From Chamaelirium japonicum (Eukaryota; Streptophyta; Magnoliopsida; Liliales; Melanthiaceae): 64,000 bases of DNA. The notes beneath the pieces were generated by a model that was given only the letters and a program-made list of their open reading frames with translations, searched no databases and was not told the DNA's origin. The DNA lies in contig OX393550.1 of NCBI GenBank assembly GCA_947650365.1, forward strand, positions 74,307,229-74,371,228, in the 5' to 3' direction. Shown here one piece after another: positions 8,977 through 20,790 of the stretch. A program made the position numbers and the translations under genes. Position 1 is the stretch's first letter. The number at the start of each line of letters is the position of its first letter.

Positions 8977-10914
8977 ACGCTTTGGTGTATGTTTCATGCA
9001 TGAATTCGTGAAAACATCATGTGAATATATGATGGCATATGTTTTCGTCGGGGTTCGGCGTAGATCGTGCATATGGATTGTGCTATGTATCGTCTTTTGC
9101 AGGTGCCGCGCTGAATAGTAATCTGTGATTGCATGCATCCGGGGGTCGGACCCCGGATTTAATTTTGCATTGATTATTATTGTCTGTGGATTTTAAGGCT
9201 CTAGATGGGCGAGGGTGGGGGTTGATCATCCTCGGTTCCCTGGCCATATTTCTAGGATTATCTTCTTTTCTTTCTAGCAAAATTGTACACGAATGAGCAC
9301 TTGCTTGGAGCGTGTTAGTTTTTCGGTCACAGGAAGAAGGAGATGATGCTACATCCACGGTTCGAGCAAGCGGTACCATGGCATGCAAAGACCCGGTGAA
9401 AGTGTGCACATTGGCGATGAAGGGGATCGTCGTCAGAGATCGTGCAGAACAGAAAAGCGGGATATCTTGGCTGTGCAATCAGGTTCAGGGGTCGGACCCT
9501 GGACTTGATTCAGTTTGGATATGTTTTTCTATTGATTCTCTTTACTTTTTGTTTAGAGAACCCCGATGATAATTTTATTATCTTGCTTGTGAGTTTGTCT
9601 CTAGATCAGGCTTAGGGTTAGTACTAAGTTTATGGATTCATCGGTGTCTCTAGATGTTTCTAACACGTGTGAATCCGGTGGCTAGCTAAAAGGAAAGGCG
9701 GTAACCGCTCTCGTGGTAGTTCAGGTAGCCAAGTACTGTGCACTGAGATAGACGCAGTGTTAGATTTGTTTAGAGATAATTAACTAAGGTCTCCATAAGA
9801 AGTATGATAACCCTAGTGGGATGCCCATTACCCATGTGGTTTTAGCGACGAAGTTAGGTTAGGATTTCACTGTGTGATACACGTTTCTAGATGATGTTTG
9901 ATGGTACTATGAACTCATCACGATTTGGTTATGCCACCATTAGGTTGAGATCCGGCGAGGTTGTTGGATGTCCCTATTTGGCCAGCATCGAAACCTGTAA
10001 TGAGATGAGGTCTACTATGACATCAGGCATCAAATTGTGAACGAGGCGTCATCGTAGTGGGAGTCCTTTCCACGTTGACCTTAGGCTAGGCTCTAGATCT
10101 TAGGATTATGGACAAACTAGTGAAGTATCGGGATCCTTGGAATCTATGTAATGTGATCCTTGCAAGAAAGGCAAAAGCTGAGTATTCAAGGTAGGGACTA
10201 TGATATTTTCCGAGGATACTAATGCTTTGTGGGAAGCTTTGTAATCCTAGTGGGAGCACGATAGACCAGGGTCTAAGTCTAGGAGGTCGTGACCTATCTA
10301 GATATGCATAAAACCTCATAAAGAAGGGATGTGTAAGAGGTTCCCTCCAAAGGGGAGCCCCTGGCCTCCACAATCAATCGGCTAAGGGTCTGGGTGAGAG
10401 GTACGTTGTTCGATATTCCCACCGAGTGAGAGCTGTGTTTCCTTCCATGCTGGTTCGCCTAGTGGTTTTCTTCGGGACATGGAGGATGCCGGTGGCAGTG
10501 GGTGACGGTTTTTTCCTGCACCGCGGGAGCCTATGAACCCCCCTGCCGACACCACCTAGATTTGTGGGAAGCATCCGAAGCTTGTGTGAAGCCGCTGTTG
10601 CTGCGCACGCGGGTCACATAAAGTTGGCCAAAAGGAGACTGGGAGGTCTTTCAGTTTACCTTGGGTAATTCTGATGAAGACTGGGTCGTAAAAACCGCAT
10701 TGGCAGAAGTGGTTTCATGCTCTCACCGAGATGCTGTCTCCAATTCAAGGCCAATAGTCTCAGTGCTCGAGCCCAGGGAATTTAGATTCCTGGATATCTC
10801 TACTTGAGGTTGTGAAGACATAGCGGCTGGAGTAAACATTATCTATTTCTAAATTCCATGAAATAGATTGTAGTAGACCCTAACTATTGCTTTAAACCAT
10901 TGTTTACAGAAATC
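8977..10914 (+). other. Long untranslated leader of A1 with probable intron
   Basis: About 1.9 kb without a sustained reading frame lies between primer site and gag. It ends in a convincing 3' splice site: CTAAC (near 10880), a T-rich stretch and TTTACAG (AG at 10908-10909), six bases before the gag ATG at 10915. With the donor in the LTR (8756) this predicts a 2154-nt intron. The same signals are present in A2. Confidence 0.5.
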
Positions 10915-11574
10915 ATGACCAAGCTCGACCCCCTTGCCTCCATACTTAATGATAACAAACTTACGGGACCAAACTACGAGGACTGGAAGCGTAACCTAAT
11001 GCTCGTCCTAAGGGTTGGCAAACACACAATTGCCCTAAGTACCCCTCAACCGGCCATGCCGGGACTAAGTGCAACTGAGGCCCAATTAAAGGAATGGAAA
11101 GACTGGCTAGATGCTGATGAGATTTGCAAGTGCTATATAGTGGCATCTTTGCAGACCGTCCTTCAGAAGCAAGTCGAAGATATAACCTTTACTTCAGACA
11201 TGATGCTCTACCTAAAGGAAATGTTCGAGGGTCGTAGTCGGGTAACTCGTTACCTGACCATCAAGAAATTAGTGTCCACGAAGATGGCAGAGGGGACTTT
11301 AGTTCGGGATCATATGCTGAAATTGTTTGGCTATGTGAACGAGCTTGGTTTCTTCGATGTCATCTTAGATGCAGAGATCCAGATCGACATTTTCCTCGTA
11401 TCTCTGTCAGGAACGTTTGAGGGCTTCGTTACCAACTTCAACCTTAACCGGTTGGAGATGTCTAACGCAGAGTTCCTAGCGGCGCTCCAGGCGATAGATG
11501 ACGGGATGAAGGCAGGAGCCCAATCCCTGAACGTAGAGCGAAATTCTTCTCTGAAAGCCAAGGGCAAGTTTTAG
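10915..11574 (+). pseudogene. gag: A1 gag (UBN2-type), early stop
   Basis: Encodes the capsid part of copia Gag, which packages element RNA into virus-like particles in the cytoplasm. The frame opens MTKLDPLASILNDNKLTGP, with the LTGPNYEDW motif characteristic of plant copia gag, followed by the conserved helical UBN2 region through about residue 200. I chose ATG 10915 because the in-frame codon upstream is TTG and lies inside a predicted intron. The frame stops at TAG 11572-11574 where A2 reads CAG. The zinc knuckle lies beyond the stop (about 11662-11703) as CFRCGKKGHWMGDF, its last Cys changed to Phe. Confidence 0.85.
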
Positions 11575-11991
11575 AAAAGAAAGTCTAAGAAGCCCGTGAA
11601 GATGGGCCAGGTACAGTTGCAGGTTCCTAAGTAGAATGGTCCGACGAAGCCCAAAGGAAAATGTTTCCGATGCGGCAAGAAGGGGCACTGGATGGGCGAC
11701 TTCCGCGCGGCTCCCAAGAAGGCTGAGACAGGAATATCTCAAATCCACATAGTGGAATCCCTAGTAGCATCCAGTTGTTCTCCAGTCTCATGGATTGTGG
11801 ATTCTGGTTCCACTAACCATGCTTGCAATAATTTGTAGGGGTTCAAGAAGACAAGAAAACTTGGTGATGGGGAGATAATCCTAAGCATGGGAACTGAGGC
11901 CGTGGTAGAGGCTGAAGCAGTTGGAGAGGTCATCTTGTAGTTCCTTGATGGAAGAAGTTTATTACTTAGAGACATACTTTATGTACCGTCC
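11575..11991 (+). pseudogene. A1 nucleocapsid knuckle and aspartic protease, broken
   Basis: Translation continues in the gag frame across TAG codons at 11632, 11836 and 11938. It holds the zinc knuckle, then WIVDSGSTNHACNNL with the D-S-G catalytic triad of the copia protease (around 11790) and the downstream RDILYVPSLRRNLISV strand. All three stops replace CAG codons kept in A2. The protease would cleave the polyprotein in particles. Confidence 0.8.
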
Positions 11992-13347
11992 TTGAGACGA
12001 AATTTAATTTCTGTTTCCTTATTGAATAATGAAGGTTTTTTAGTTTTATTTGATACTTCTGGTGTGTCAATTAAATTGAATGGTTCCTTTGTTTGTAAGG
12101 GAAAGATACAGAATGGTCTCTATGTAATTAACTCCAATCATAAGCAGGATAACAAAACTGAAGCTTGTGTGATTAATTCATCTAAAAGGAAAAATCTCTC
12201 AGATAATCCAACACTCCTTTGGCATCTAAGGCTTGGACACATAGCCTCAGACAGGATTCACAGGTTGGTTAAGGTAGGACTCTTAAGTCCAGATATTTCA
12301 GAAAGCCTACCGACGTGTAAGTCTTGCCTGGAAGGCAAGATGACTAAAAGGTCTTTCCGAGCCAAAGGTAGCAGATCAAAGGAGGTATTGGAGTTGGTAC
12401 ACATTGATGTATATGGGCCCATAAGTGTCCGTGCCATAGGAGGCTTCGAGTATTTCATCACCTTCACGGATGATCACTCGAGGTTTGGATACATATACCT
12501 AATGCGGCGGAAGTCTGAATCCTTTGATAAGTTCAAAGAGTTCAGAGCTGAAGCAGAAAAGCAGACGGGTAAAAGTATCAAGTCTCTTCGATTGGATCGA
12601 GGAGGCGAATACCTATCGGATGAATTTATTGGGTACCTGCGTGAGCATGGGATCGTATCCCAGTTGACTGCACCAGGGACACTACAACAGAACGGTGTAT
12701 CTGAGAGGAGAAACCGAACTTTGTTAGACATGGTTCGGACTATGATGAGTTATGCCACATTGCCACCTAGCTTTTGGGGATATGCCCTAGAGACAGCAAC
12801 ATATACTTTGAACTTTGTTCCATCAAAGTCAGTACCCCTAACTCCTTGGGAACTGTGGTTGAAGCGAAAGCCAAGCCTACAGCACTTTAGGATTTGGGGT
12901 TGTCCAGCACATGTGCGGAAGGACAAGCGAGATAAGATGGAGTCAAAAACTAAGGTATGTCTGTTTGTTGGGTATCCAAAAGGGACAAAGGGTGGTTTAT
13001 TTTATGATCCTGAGGATAGAAAGGTTGTCGTCTTGACGAACGCCGTATTCCTGGAGCAGGATTATTTAATAGACCATAAGCCCACCAGTAAAGTAGTTCT
13101 TGAAGAATTGCTTGGTACTGATGGGAGTACGCAGACAGAAAACGTAGTGGGAGCCGATACCACTAAGATAAACGATACTGTAGAATCGACTCCTATGGAA
13201 CCACCGCAGGTTCGTCGCAGTAGAAGGAGCACAAGTGCTCCTGATAGATACATTGGAGAAGCCTTTATGGTAGATCCAGAGTTTCAAGAGGATGATCCTC
13301 TGAACTATGATGAAGCGATGGTATCCTCTGACCATGCAGCATGGTAG
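11992..13347 (+). pseudogene. A1 integrase region
   Basis: An open frame of 451 codons continuing from protease. It contains the GAG-pre-integrase/HHCC finger (LWHLRLGHIASDRIH, then CKSCLEGK), and the integrase core with its acidic triad: Asp in HIDVYGP, Asp in RLDRGGEY, Glu in GVSERRNR. The usual S-D-R-G is L-D-R-G here. The C-terminal part has the GY-type motif CLFVGYPKGTKGGLF. The frame is cut by TAG 13345-13347, again CAG in the ancestral codon (W-Q-E-A-M). Confidence 0.9.
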
Positions 13348-13353
13348 GAAGCC

Positions 13354-14053
13354 ATGGAGGTAGAACTGACATCGATGTCCCAAAATTTGGTCTGGACACT
13401 TGTAACACCACCTCACAACATTAAACCTGTTGGGTGTAAGTGGGTGTACAAAAGGAAAAGAGGTCCGGATGGTACCATTGAGACTTACAAAGCTAGACTA
13501 GTCGCTAAGGGTTATACCCAGCGAGAAGGGATCGACTATGACGAAACCTTTTTGCCAGTGGCTATGCTTAAGTCTATCCGGATCCTCTTGTCCATTGCAG
13601 CCCATTATGATTGGAAGATCTGGCAAATGGACGTCAAGACCGCATTCCTCAACGGGGATTTGGAAGAAGACATCTACATGTCTCAACCTCCAGGCTTTGT
13701 CGCAAAAGGTCAGGAAGGTCTGGTGTGCAAGTTGCAAAGGTCCATTTATGGACTGAAGCAAGCATCCAGAAGTTGGAATATATATACGTTTTGATCAGGC
13801 TATCCAGTCTTAGGGATTTGAACAAAACGTGGATGAACCATGTATTTATAAAAGGAGCGATAAGACTGCAGTAGTTTTTCTAGTGCTTTACGTGGACGAT
13901 ATCCTACTCATCGGAAACAATATTGGAACGTTGTCTACAGTGAAGGTGTGGTTATCCTCTCAATTTGACATGAAAGACCTGGGTGAAGCGAGTTATGTTC
14001 TGGGGATCAACGTAACTCGAGATCGCCAGAACAAGATTCTCTCGCTGTCATAA
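13354..14053 (+). pseudogene. A1 reverse transcriptase, frameshifted
   Basis: Starts with the thumb-proximal copia signature ([18 protein letters not shown]), then [26 protein letters not shown] with the first catalytic Asp, and [13 protein letters not shown]. Near 13780 a 4-bp excess relative to A2 shifts the frame; the remainder is read from 13829 with LYVDDILLIGNN (catalytic Y-V-D-D) and FDMKDLGEASYVLG. A TAA at 14051-14053 ends it where A2 has CAG. The enzyme would copy element RNA to DNA. Confidence 0.9.
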
Positions 14054-14074
14054 TCAGCCTACATAGATACTATC

Positions 14075-14872
14075 TTGGTCAGATTCAGTATGCACAACTC
14101 CAAGAAGGGACTGGTTCCATTCAGACATGGAATGAAGTTGTCTAAGGATCAGGGTCCAAAGACTCCTGAGGAGAGGGCAGAGATGCAGAAGATACCTTAT
14201 GCTTCGGCTGTAGGGAGTCTAATGTATGCCATACAGTACACGAGAGCAGATATATGCTATGCAATAGGCAGGATGGGCAGGTATCAGTCAAATCCGGGTC
14301 CAAGGCACTGGACTGCTGTGAAAAGTATACTCAAGTATCTCCGTTGGATAAGAGATTATGAGTTAGTTTACTCTTCACAGGAACTGATGCCGATTGGATA
14401 TACAGATTCTGACTTTGCGTCAGATCCGGAATCCAGGAGATCGACGTCAGGGTTTGTGTTTTCATTAGAAGGAGGAGCTGTCAGTTGGAGGAGCGTAAAG
14501 CAGGGATGCATCGTGGATTCGACGACAGAGGCTGAGTACGTTGCGGCGTGCGAAGCAGCTAAGGAGGCGGTGTGGCTCAAGAAGTTTCTCACGGACTTAG
14601 GATGCGTACCGGCAGCTCAAGATCCTATTGTCCTTTACTGTGACAATAGTGGAGCGGTAGCACAATCCAAGGAGCCAAGATATCACCAGAAGAGCAAGCA
14701 TATCGAGCGGAAATACTACATTATCCAGGACTTGCAGAAGCGAGGGGAGGTTGCAGTGACTCAGGTGGCATCTGCAGATAACATGGCGGACCCTTTCACA
14801 AAGGTGTTACCGACCAAGGCTTTTGAGAAGCACGTGGATGCCATGGGAGTTAAGACTGTTATTCCCTGCTAG
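14075..14872 (+). pseudogene. A1 RT connection and RNase H, open frame
   Basis: An open segment of 265 codons. It covers the end of reverse transcriptase (PYASAVGSLMYAIQYTRAD) and a complete copia RNase H: Asp in GYTDSDFASD, Glu in STTEAEYVAACEAAKEAVWL, Asp in LYCDNSGAVA and Asp in NMADPFTK. It ends at TAG just before the polypurine tract. It is intact as a domain but stranded from the rest of pol by upstream stops. Confidence 0.9.
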
Positions 14873-14886
14873 GCCAAGTGGGAGAT

Positions 14887-16840
14887 TGTTGTAGCTCGTG
14901 TGTCCTTGCGTGGATTTTCTGTATTAACATTAATAAAGATGACTTTGGTTATTGCTTTAATTAGAATACTACTCTGGTATATGATAATACTCATATAATA
15001 AAAGGACCCTAGGGAACACAGTAGGCTACTGAGGTGCATGGAGGATCCATGCTTGGGAGACCCAGTGGACCAGTTCTGTGTAGACCTAGAATTAGTTCAC
15101 AGCTTTGGTGATGCTGGTCGCTTCACCGAGAATAAGCTGTTGGCAGGTAGAGGATGTGGTGAAGTCTCCACCACGGGAACATGGGATTCTCATTCACCTG
15201 ACTAAGCACGATGATCGTGTTGAACAGGAACCAAGATGGTGCACAGTTCAGTGATTCAGACACTGGTGCAGAAACCGTCTTACTACTATAGATAATCCGT
15301 CCTTAACCCTGAGGGACCATGTATACTGGGCCAACCAGTTGTGTGGTGCTTTGATGTGCCAATATATGCGGACCTTTCATAGTCCAATACCATGATACGT
15401 TGGGTTACCCGGCTGGTGCTTGAGTGACATGTAATCTCTACAGGTTATCCGACGTCCAGTGTTGGATGTGTGCGTTTTGATGAGTCAATCTGTCCACACA
15501 GTTAACCCAGGCCTAGTGGTTGTCAGTATGACTGACGATGTTCCGGATGTTAGGCATAGCACTGGAAGGTGTGTGGTGTTATATATGACAAGTCATCAAA
15601 CCCTAGTCAGATGATCGATCGGGCTCTGACGGTGCTCCCCACCGCCCGAGTCGTATCATGGCACCAGTAATATGAGGGACTGAGGATTATCGGAGTATAG
15701 TAGAGAATAGGGTTACGAGGGAGTAACATAAGTTTAGGATCACTAGAGTTTAACTCGCGTCGCACTCTGGGTGGCTACGCGGGTTAATCGGATTATGGCT
15801 GATTAACGGAACTTTCGGTGTGTCACCGGAATAGTTAATCAGGGATCCGGTTGCAGCTAGAGATCCCGAACCCTGAAGATTCCACCATGTCGTTGCGTAT
15901 AGGAATTGTTCCCTGACCTAGTTGGATACGTTGGATGCAAAGTAGCGTGATGGAGCGCAAGCCCGGAGCCTAAGAACCTAATTCACATGTGTTACGGGCC
16001 ATAGGGGTATTTTGATAAATACTAAAATATGGCTCAGAACATATTGAATATGGATCTTAGATTGAGCGGAATAATTCCAGGAGCTCACAGGCACTGACAG
16101 AACTCGATTCCGAGTAGCGCACCTCACTCAGTCTCTCTTTCAGTTTTCCACTTTTCATGAAGGGCGTTTTCGTCCGGGCTTCACGATAGACACCCGGAAG
16201 ACCTAAATCCGACCCCCCTTCATCCCTATCCACTAGGGGCCGGCCCTAGGTTGCTTGTAGCACTAGGGGACCGGCTCTATAAAGGGAATAGAGAGGGGAG
16301 GGGTCGGCCCTATGCTTCCCCTTCTCCAGAAAATCCGACCCTCTCCCTCTCTCTTCTCCTTTGTGGTTTCGGCCAAGGAAAATAGAGGAAGAAGAAGGGA
16401 GAAGGAAGAGGAAGGAAGGAGAAGGAAGAAAGGAGAAAGAGGAGGAGAAAATCTCGTGGCTCGCTATCGTCTTCGTAACAGATTCTTCCGTCGGCTTGAA
16501 ATCCTTGAACTCAGAGATGGGATTTCGAGGATTTCTTCAATTCGCAAAGGACAAGGTGCTATCCGATAGTTTCCCTTGCAATCAAAGTGCGGTTCTTCAT
16601 CGTTCCATCAACTCTGGATCAAAGATCCATAAGGTATGATGAATCTAAACATCTAACTAGATGCATGCATGTCTTCCGTAGATCGTAGTATGCCTCTAGG
16701 GTGTCTGCACATATGCTAAGATCATAGATTTACATGTAGATTGTTTTGTAGAATTAATTATAATGAAACATACACCATATGATCTTCAGATCTTTCTTTT
16801 GCTTCCGCTGTGACTCTGATACACGGATCTAATTCCAACA
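14887..16840 (+). repeat. 3' LTR of A1 (1954 bp)
   Basis: Preceded by the polypurine tract AAGTGGGAGAT and starting TGTTGTAGCTCG; ends AATTCCAACA followed by the target duplication GGTTG. It is colinear with the 5' LTR over its full length, with scattered substitutions (for example TATAAAGG context at 16278, purine tract interrupted by T near 16383), so the insertion is not recent. Confidence 0.95.
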
Positions 16841-16845
16841 GGTTG

Positions 16846-17004
16846 TTCCCTTCGGCTGATCCACGGGTTGTGTTTTCACCATTCCGGTATAGCGATGGAG
16901 ACAAACGGGTTGCTCAGGTAATCGATAGTTATTACTTGGCTGAAGGAGCTGGAAAGTGTGGAGTCACTAGTCGATAGGGAAAGATCCCACAGACGATGCC
17001 AAAC
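16846..17004 (-). promoter_or_regulatory. Leader and primer site of the Tat element
   Basis: On the minus strand the sequence after the LTR end (CTCACA, 17010-17005) reads TTTGGCATCGTCTGTGGGAT. This resembles the TGGCGCCGTCTGTGGG-type primer sites of plant Tat elements, with CG positions decayed to CA/TG. The short leader continues toward gag and is cut by A1 at 16841. Confidence 0.62.
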
Positions 17005-17403
17005 TGTGAGGGAGGATTAGGCCATCGTACGGTCCCCTTCCAACAATCGATTGAAGGGTAAAGCTTCGAGGTGTGTTGCGCTGTAGGGCACTGAGCTGTC
17101 GCATGGTGAGCCATCACACTAACGCTATAAAGTAGAGAGATAGAGAATAAGAGTTGATACATGAGGTGGTGATGAATTTGGTCGAAGCCTATGTCTCTGT
17201 GTGGTAAGACGTAACCTCTGAATATACTATCTCTGAAGAAGTAGAGCTACTCTCAACAGGTCAAGGAGTGCTTATACAAGTAGATAGAGGGTGGAGTAGG
17301 CTTCATTGGAGTCTGATCACAAGAAGGCTTGAGAAGCTCTGGAAAACAGGAAGTAAGAATGTGGTATGGAATATTCGATCCCTCCAATGAATTTGTCAGG
17401 TCT

Positions 17404-17413
17404 GCTATTTATA
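17404..17413 (-). promoter_or_regulatory. TATA box of the Tat LTR
   Basis: CTATAAATAG on the minus strand, about 400 bases upstream of the LTR 3' end and just downstream of the 40-bp array, a typical position for an LTR core promoter. Confidence 0.6.
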
Positions 17414-17477
17414 GAGGTTTGGAAATATCGGGGGTTTTGGTAAATACCCGAGGAGATTTACCAAACCCTGGATAGTA

Positions 17478-17831
17478 TGTGTGGGTCTCAGGCAGGGCTG
17501 CGGGTCCTACTATCATCTTTGTGGACCCCAAGTTGAGCTACGGGTCCCACTATCACCTCCTTGGGCCATAGAAAGGGTTGTGGCTCCTACCGTTGCTTTC
17601 GTGGGCCTTAAATAAGGCTGCGAGTCCCATTGTCATCTATATGGAAACTAGGTAGGGCTATGGGTACTACTATCACCTCCATAGAACCCAGGTAGGGCTT
17701 CGGGTCCCATTGTTATCTTTGTAGGCCCCAGGCCGGGCTATGGGTCCCACTGTCATCTTCATAGGCCCCAAACAAGGCTGTGGGTCCCACTATCATCTTC
17801 GTTGGCCCAAGGCAGAGCTACGGGTCCTACT
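17478..17831. repeat. 40-bp tandem array, first part
   Basis: Units such as GTAGGGCTATGGGTACTACT...CCAG repeat with an exact 40-bp spacing at the right end of this stretch, about nine copies. GGGTCCCA and GTGGGCCCC words recur in each unit. The array is split by the solo LTR and continues at 20165. Confidence 0.88.
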
Positions 17832-20159
17832 TGTTGGAAATAAATCCATGGCAGAGGCCCGCAGCGGAAGCAAAGTGAAGGTCCGAGGACCGTAGGCGGT
17901 GTGCGTTACATATCAAAATTTTCATCGAAACGATCTACATATGCGTGTATGAAACTAGCATGGCAACTACGCGAACCCCTAACGACGATCTAACGCAAAA
18001 GAACAATCTAGCATGCATGCATGTTCTAATTATGTTAGATCTACTTGTTAGAGATCATACCTGCGTGCCGAATCTTTCACCGCGACAAATTTCTTCTTTG
18101 TCGATGGAGATGGGCTACGGATCAGCTCGATATATCTTCGGTGCGACGGCCATAACTTTCTGCTCAAAACTCCGATTGGGCTGAAATTTGGACTGCAGGT
18201 AACCAACTTCGAGACGCAACTTTTCCAACAAGTTTCATGTCGTTTGGACTTTTGTAGCTCCCGGAATGGCAGAAACAACGTTGATTTTCTGTGCAGATTC
18301 TGGACAGCAAAAGGTTGCGGGAGACGCCTTCTAGTTCACCCGATCTCACACGATGCACGGCACCTCGTCGATGGATCTCTGAGTGCCTCCATACGACGAG
18401 CCTTCTCCTTCTACGAAACACCACGTGAGGAAGACGAGTCGCCATCCAATGGCGCAAGCGAGGGAGAGAGAGACGAGAGAGGAGATGCGAAGAGAGGAGA
18501 GGGGCTTCGGTTTCCCCATGGCTTGCATGGCCGGCCCTAGGGCTTGCCCATGCATCTAATTTCGTGCCCCCTCTCTCTCCTTCTCATATATAGGGCCGGC
18601 CTATCCATATGGATAAGGACAGTATGGATAAGGATGATTGATTCAAACCTTATCCCTATATATCTCTACTTTATCTCTATCATTTCCTTGTTTTCGAAAA
18701 CGGTCAAAACCAGCCCGTTTTCTGCGCCTCATAACCGGCCCCTTCATCGGAGGCAACAATCTCCCGAAACTAATGGGGCCGGCCTTGACCAGTCTCTCAA
18801 CACTTAGGGCCGGCCCCCTTAGTGCATAGTGGCGCATGGTATGACCAAAACGCCCTTATGCCACTAGTTGGCCGTTCCTTGTATACGAGACTTTACAAGG
18901 CACACATAAGTGAAGTGCACCAGTGATTTCACTATTCTCTGAGGTTCCCATAGGGTGCCCCTAGTGAAGTCAACTAGTCAACTCGCAACATGTCCCGGTG
19001 CATCGCACCCATGTGGCAAAGTCCGCTTATGGCAAGGAATTGCTACATGCTTCTCTGCACTAACCTAGGGTTTCCCCTTAGTGCACACACGTAACTACGC
19101 ATCTACCGTGCACTAGTGCGAAGCACTCACGGAGCGTATGCTTGGACTTCTCGCTTCCTCTAACTACGTTCTGTGTTTCGACGAGATGGTATAAGAACCA
19201 TACATAATGTCGATAAGGTGGAACCTTCAGAGACCAGGGTTTATGGCTTCCAACTCAGACTCGATCGACACACTACCCGAGTGTACCATCGATCCTCTGA
19301 GTCCGAGTTAACCTGCGTAGCCACCCAGAGTGTGACGCAGGCTGCACTCCAATTCCCCCGGACTTACTATGTTCTCCCTCATACCCCTGCTCTCCGCTTA
19401 GTATGGTAAACTCGATGTCCCTCCACTGGTGCCATGACGCAACTCGAGCGGTGGAGAATACCGTCAGACTCGAGTGCTCATATGACTCGGTTCCTTCCAG
19501 GTTGACCACGTACATCGTACCTCCGATAACTCTGCCGAGTAACCGGATCCGTCACCAGTCAAACTGATGACCACCTGGCCAGGGTTTAATACGACGTAGG
19601 TCAGACCAAGGAACGCACCTCCCGTTACGGGTGTGGATAGCCTGCAGGAGTGACATGCTGATGCAACGCCAACCGGGTAACCCAGTACACCGTGGTTTTG
19701 GATCACTGCATCCAGATCCTCACACATTGGTGCGCCAAAGCACCACACAACTGGTTAGTCCACCAGACATGGCTCCTCAGGGTTTAGGACCATTTTACCC
19801 TAAGCAGAAACACGGTTTAGTGCACCGGTGTCTGCTCACCGATCTGTACACCGTGTTGGTTCTGTTCGGCCATAGACACTGTGCCTGGTAATGACCGTGG
19901 TGGAGACACCCACGCTCTGTCATCCCAACAGCTTATCCTGATAGGGCGACCAACCCTTATCAGAGCTGCGAACGTATTTAGGTTACATGGGACCAATCCC
20001 TTGAGTCTCCCACTCAAGTGGATCACCATGTAGCCATGGCTTTCTGTTCTTTAATCAGAACACGTACTAAGGTACGTACCAAGATGCAATCTTATACTAT
20101 CAACCATACAAAGCTAAACACTAGGTTTTTACGAGCTATAGACCTCACCAATTCTAACA
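17832..20159 (-). mobile_element. Solo LTR of copia family B (2328 bp)
   Basis: Starts TGTTGGAAATAAATCC and ends CCAATTCTAACA, flanked by the perfect 5-bp duplication CTACT (17827-17831 and 20160-20164). No internal domain is present, so it is the product of LTR-LTR recombination. It matches, at a distance, the LTR at 25520-27771. Orientation is minus: on that strand GGCCGGCCC precedes a TATATATG box (18592-18585), and a CAG|GTATGA splice-donor-like site follows. Confidence 0.92.
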
Positions 20160-20164
20160 CTACT

Positions 20165-20415
20165 GTCACCACCGTGGGCCCCAAATAAGGCTACAGGTCC
20201 CATTATCATCTTTGTGGGCCCCAAGTAGGGCTACGGATCCCATTGTCATCTTTGGGGGCCTAGGCAGGGCTGTGAGTCCAACTTTTACCTCCGTAGACCC
20301 CACGTAAGGCTATGGGTCCCACTGTTGTCTTCATGGGCCCCAAGAAGAGCTACGGGTCCAACTGTTATCTTTGTAGGCCCCAGGTAAGGATGCGGGTCCC
20401 ATTGTCAAGCGTTAG
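20165..20415. repeat. 40-bp tandem array, second part
   Basis: About six further 40-bp units of the array interrupted at 17831. Removing the solo LTR and one CTACT restores the phase. Confidence 0.85.
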
Positions 20416-20540
20416 CCAGATTTTGGACCCATAGCTACCCCCTCCTAGTGAGACAGGTGCTAACTTAACTAGCTGGGACTCTAAGGTGCAAAACTGCTTT
20501 GTCAATATAGAGGTGGCCTTATGAGTGTTTAGAAAGATCT

Positions 20541-20790
20541 TGCCAACCCCTTGCTAAGGGCCGACCGGGTACGTGCCTGCCGATCCACTGTCCAAGGCTG
20601 ACCGTCGCGCCCGCCGACCCCCTGCCAAGGGCCGACCAAGTATGTGTCTACCAACCCGCTGTCCGGGGCCGACCATCACACCCTCCAACCCCTGCTAAGG
20701 GCCGGACAAGTGCATATCCACCGACTCATTGTCCGGGGCCAATGGTTACGCCTGCTGATCCCCTTCCAATGGCCGACCAGGGGCGTGTCT
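20541..20790. repeat. 71-bp tandem array
   Basis: The word TGCTAAGGGCCGACC recurs at about 20551, 20622, 20692 and 20763, spaced 70-71 bp, about 3.5 copies. Units contain GTCCGGGGCCGACC. It is a different sequence family from the 67-bp and 40-bp repeats next to it. Confidence 0.85.

Larger units (their letters stand above)
7010..16840 (+). mobile_element. Ty1/copia family A, element A1, complete but inactivated
   Basis: A 9831-bp element with LTRs 7010-8962 and 14887-16840, primer site at 8965, polypurine tract at 14875-14886 and target duplication GGTTG (7005-7009 and 16841-16845). Order: LTR, long leader, gag, protease, integrase, reverse transcriptase, RNase H, LTR. Integrase before reverse transcriptase assigns it to Ty1/copia. 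It interrupts the leader of the Tat element. A sister copy in the other direction is A2 (51623-61386). Many in-frame stops exclude current autonomy. Confidence 0.96.
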
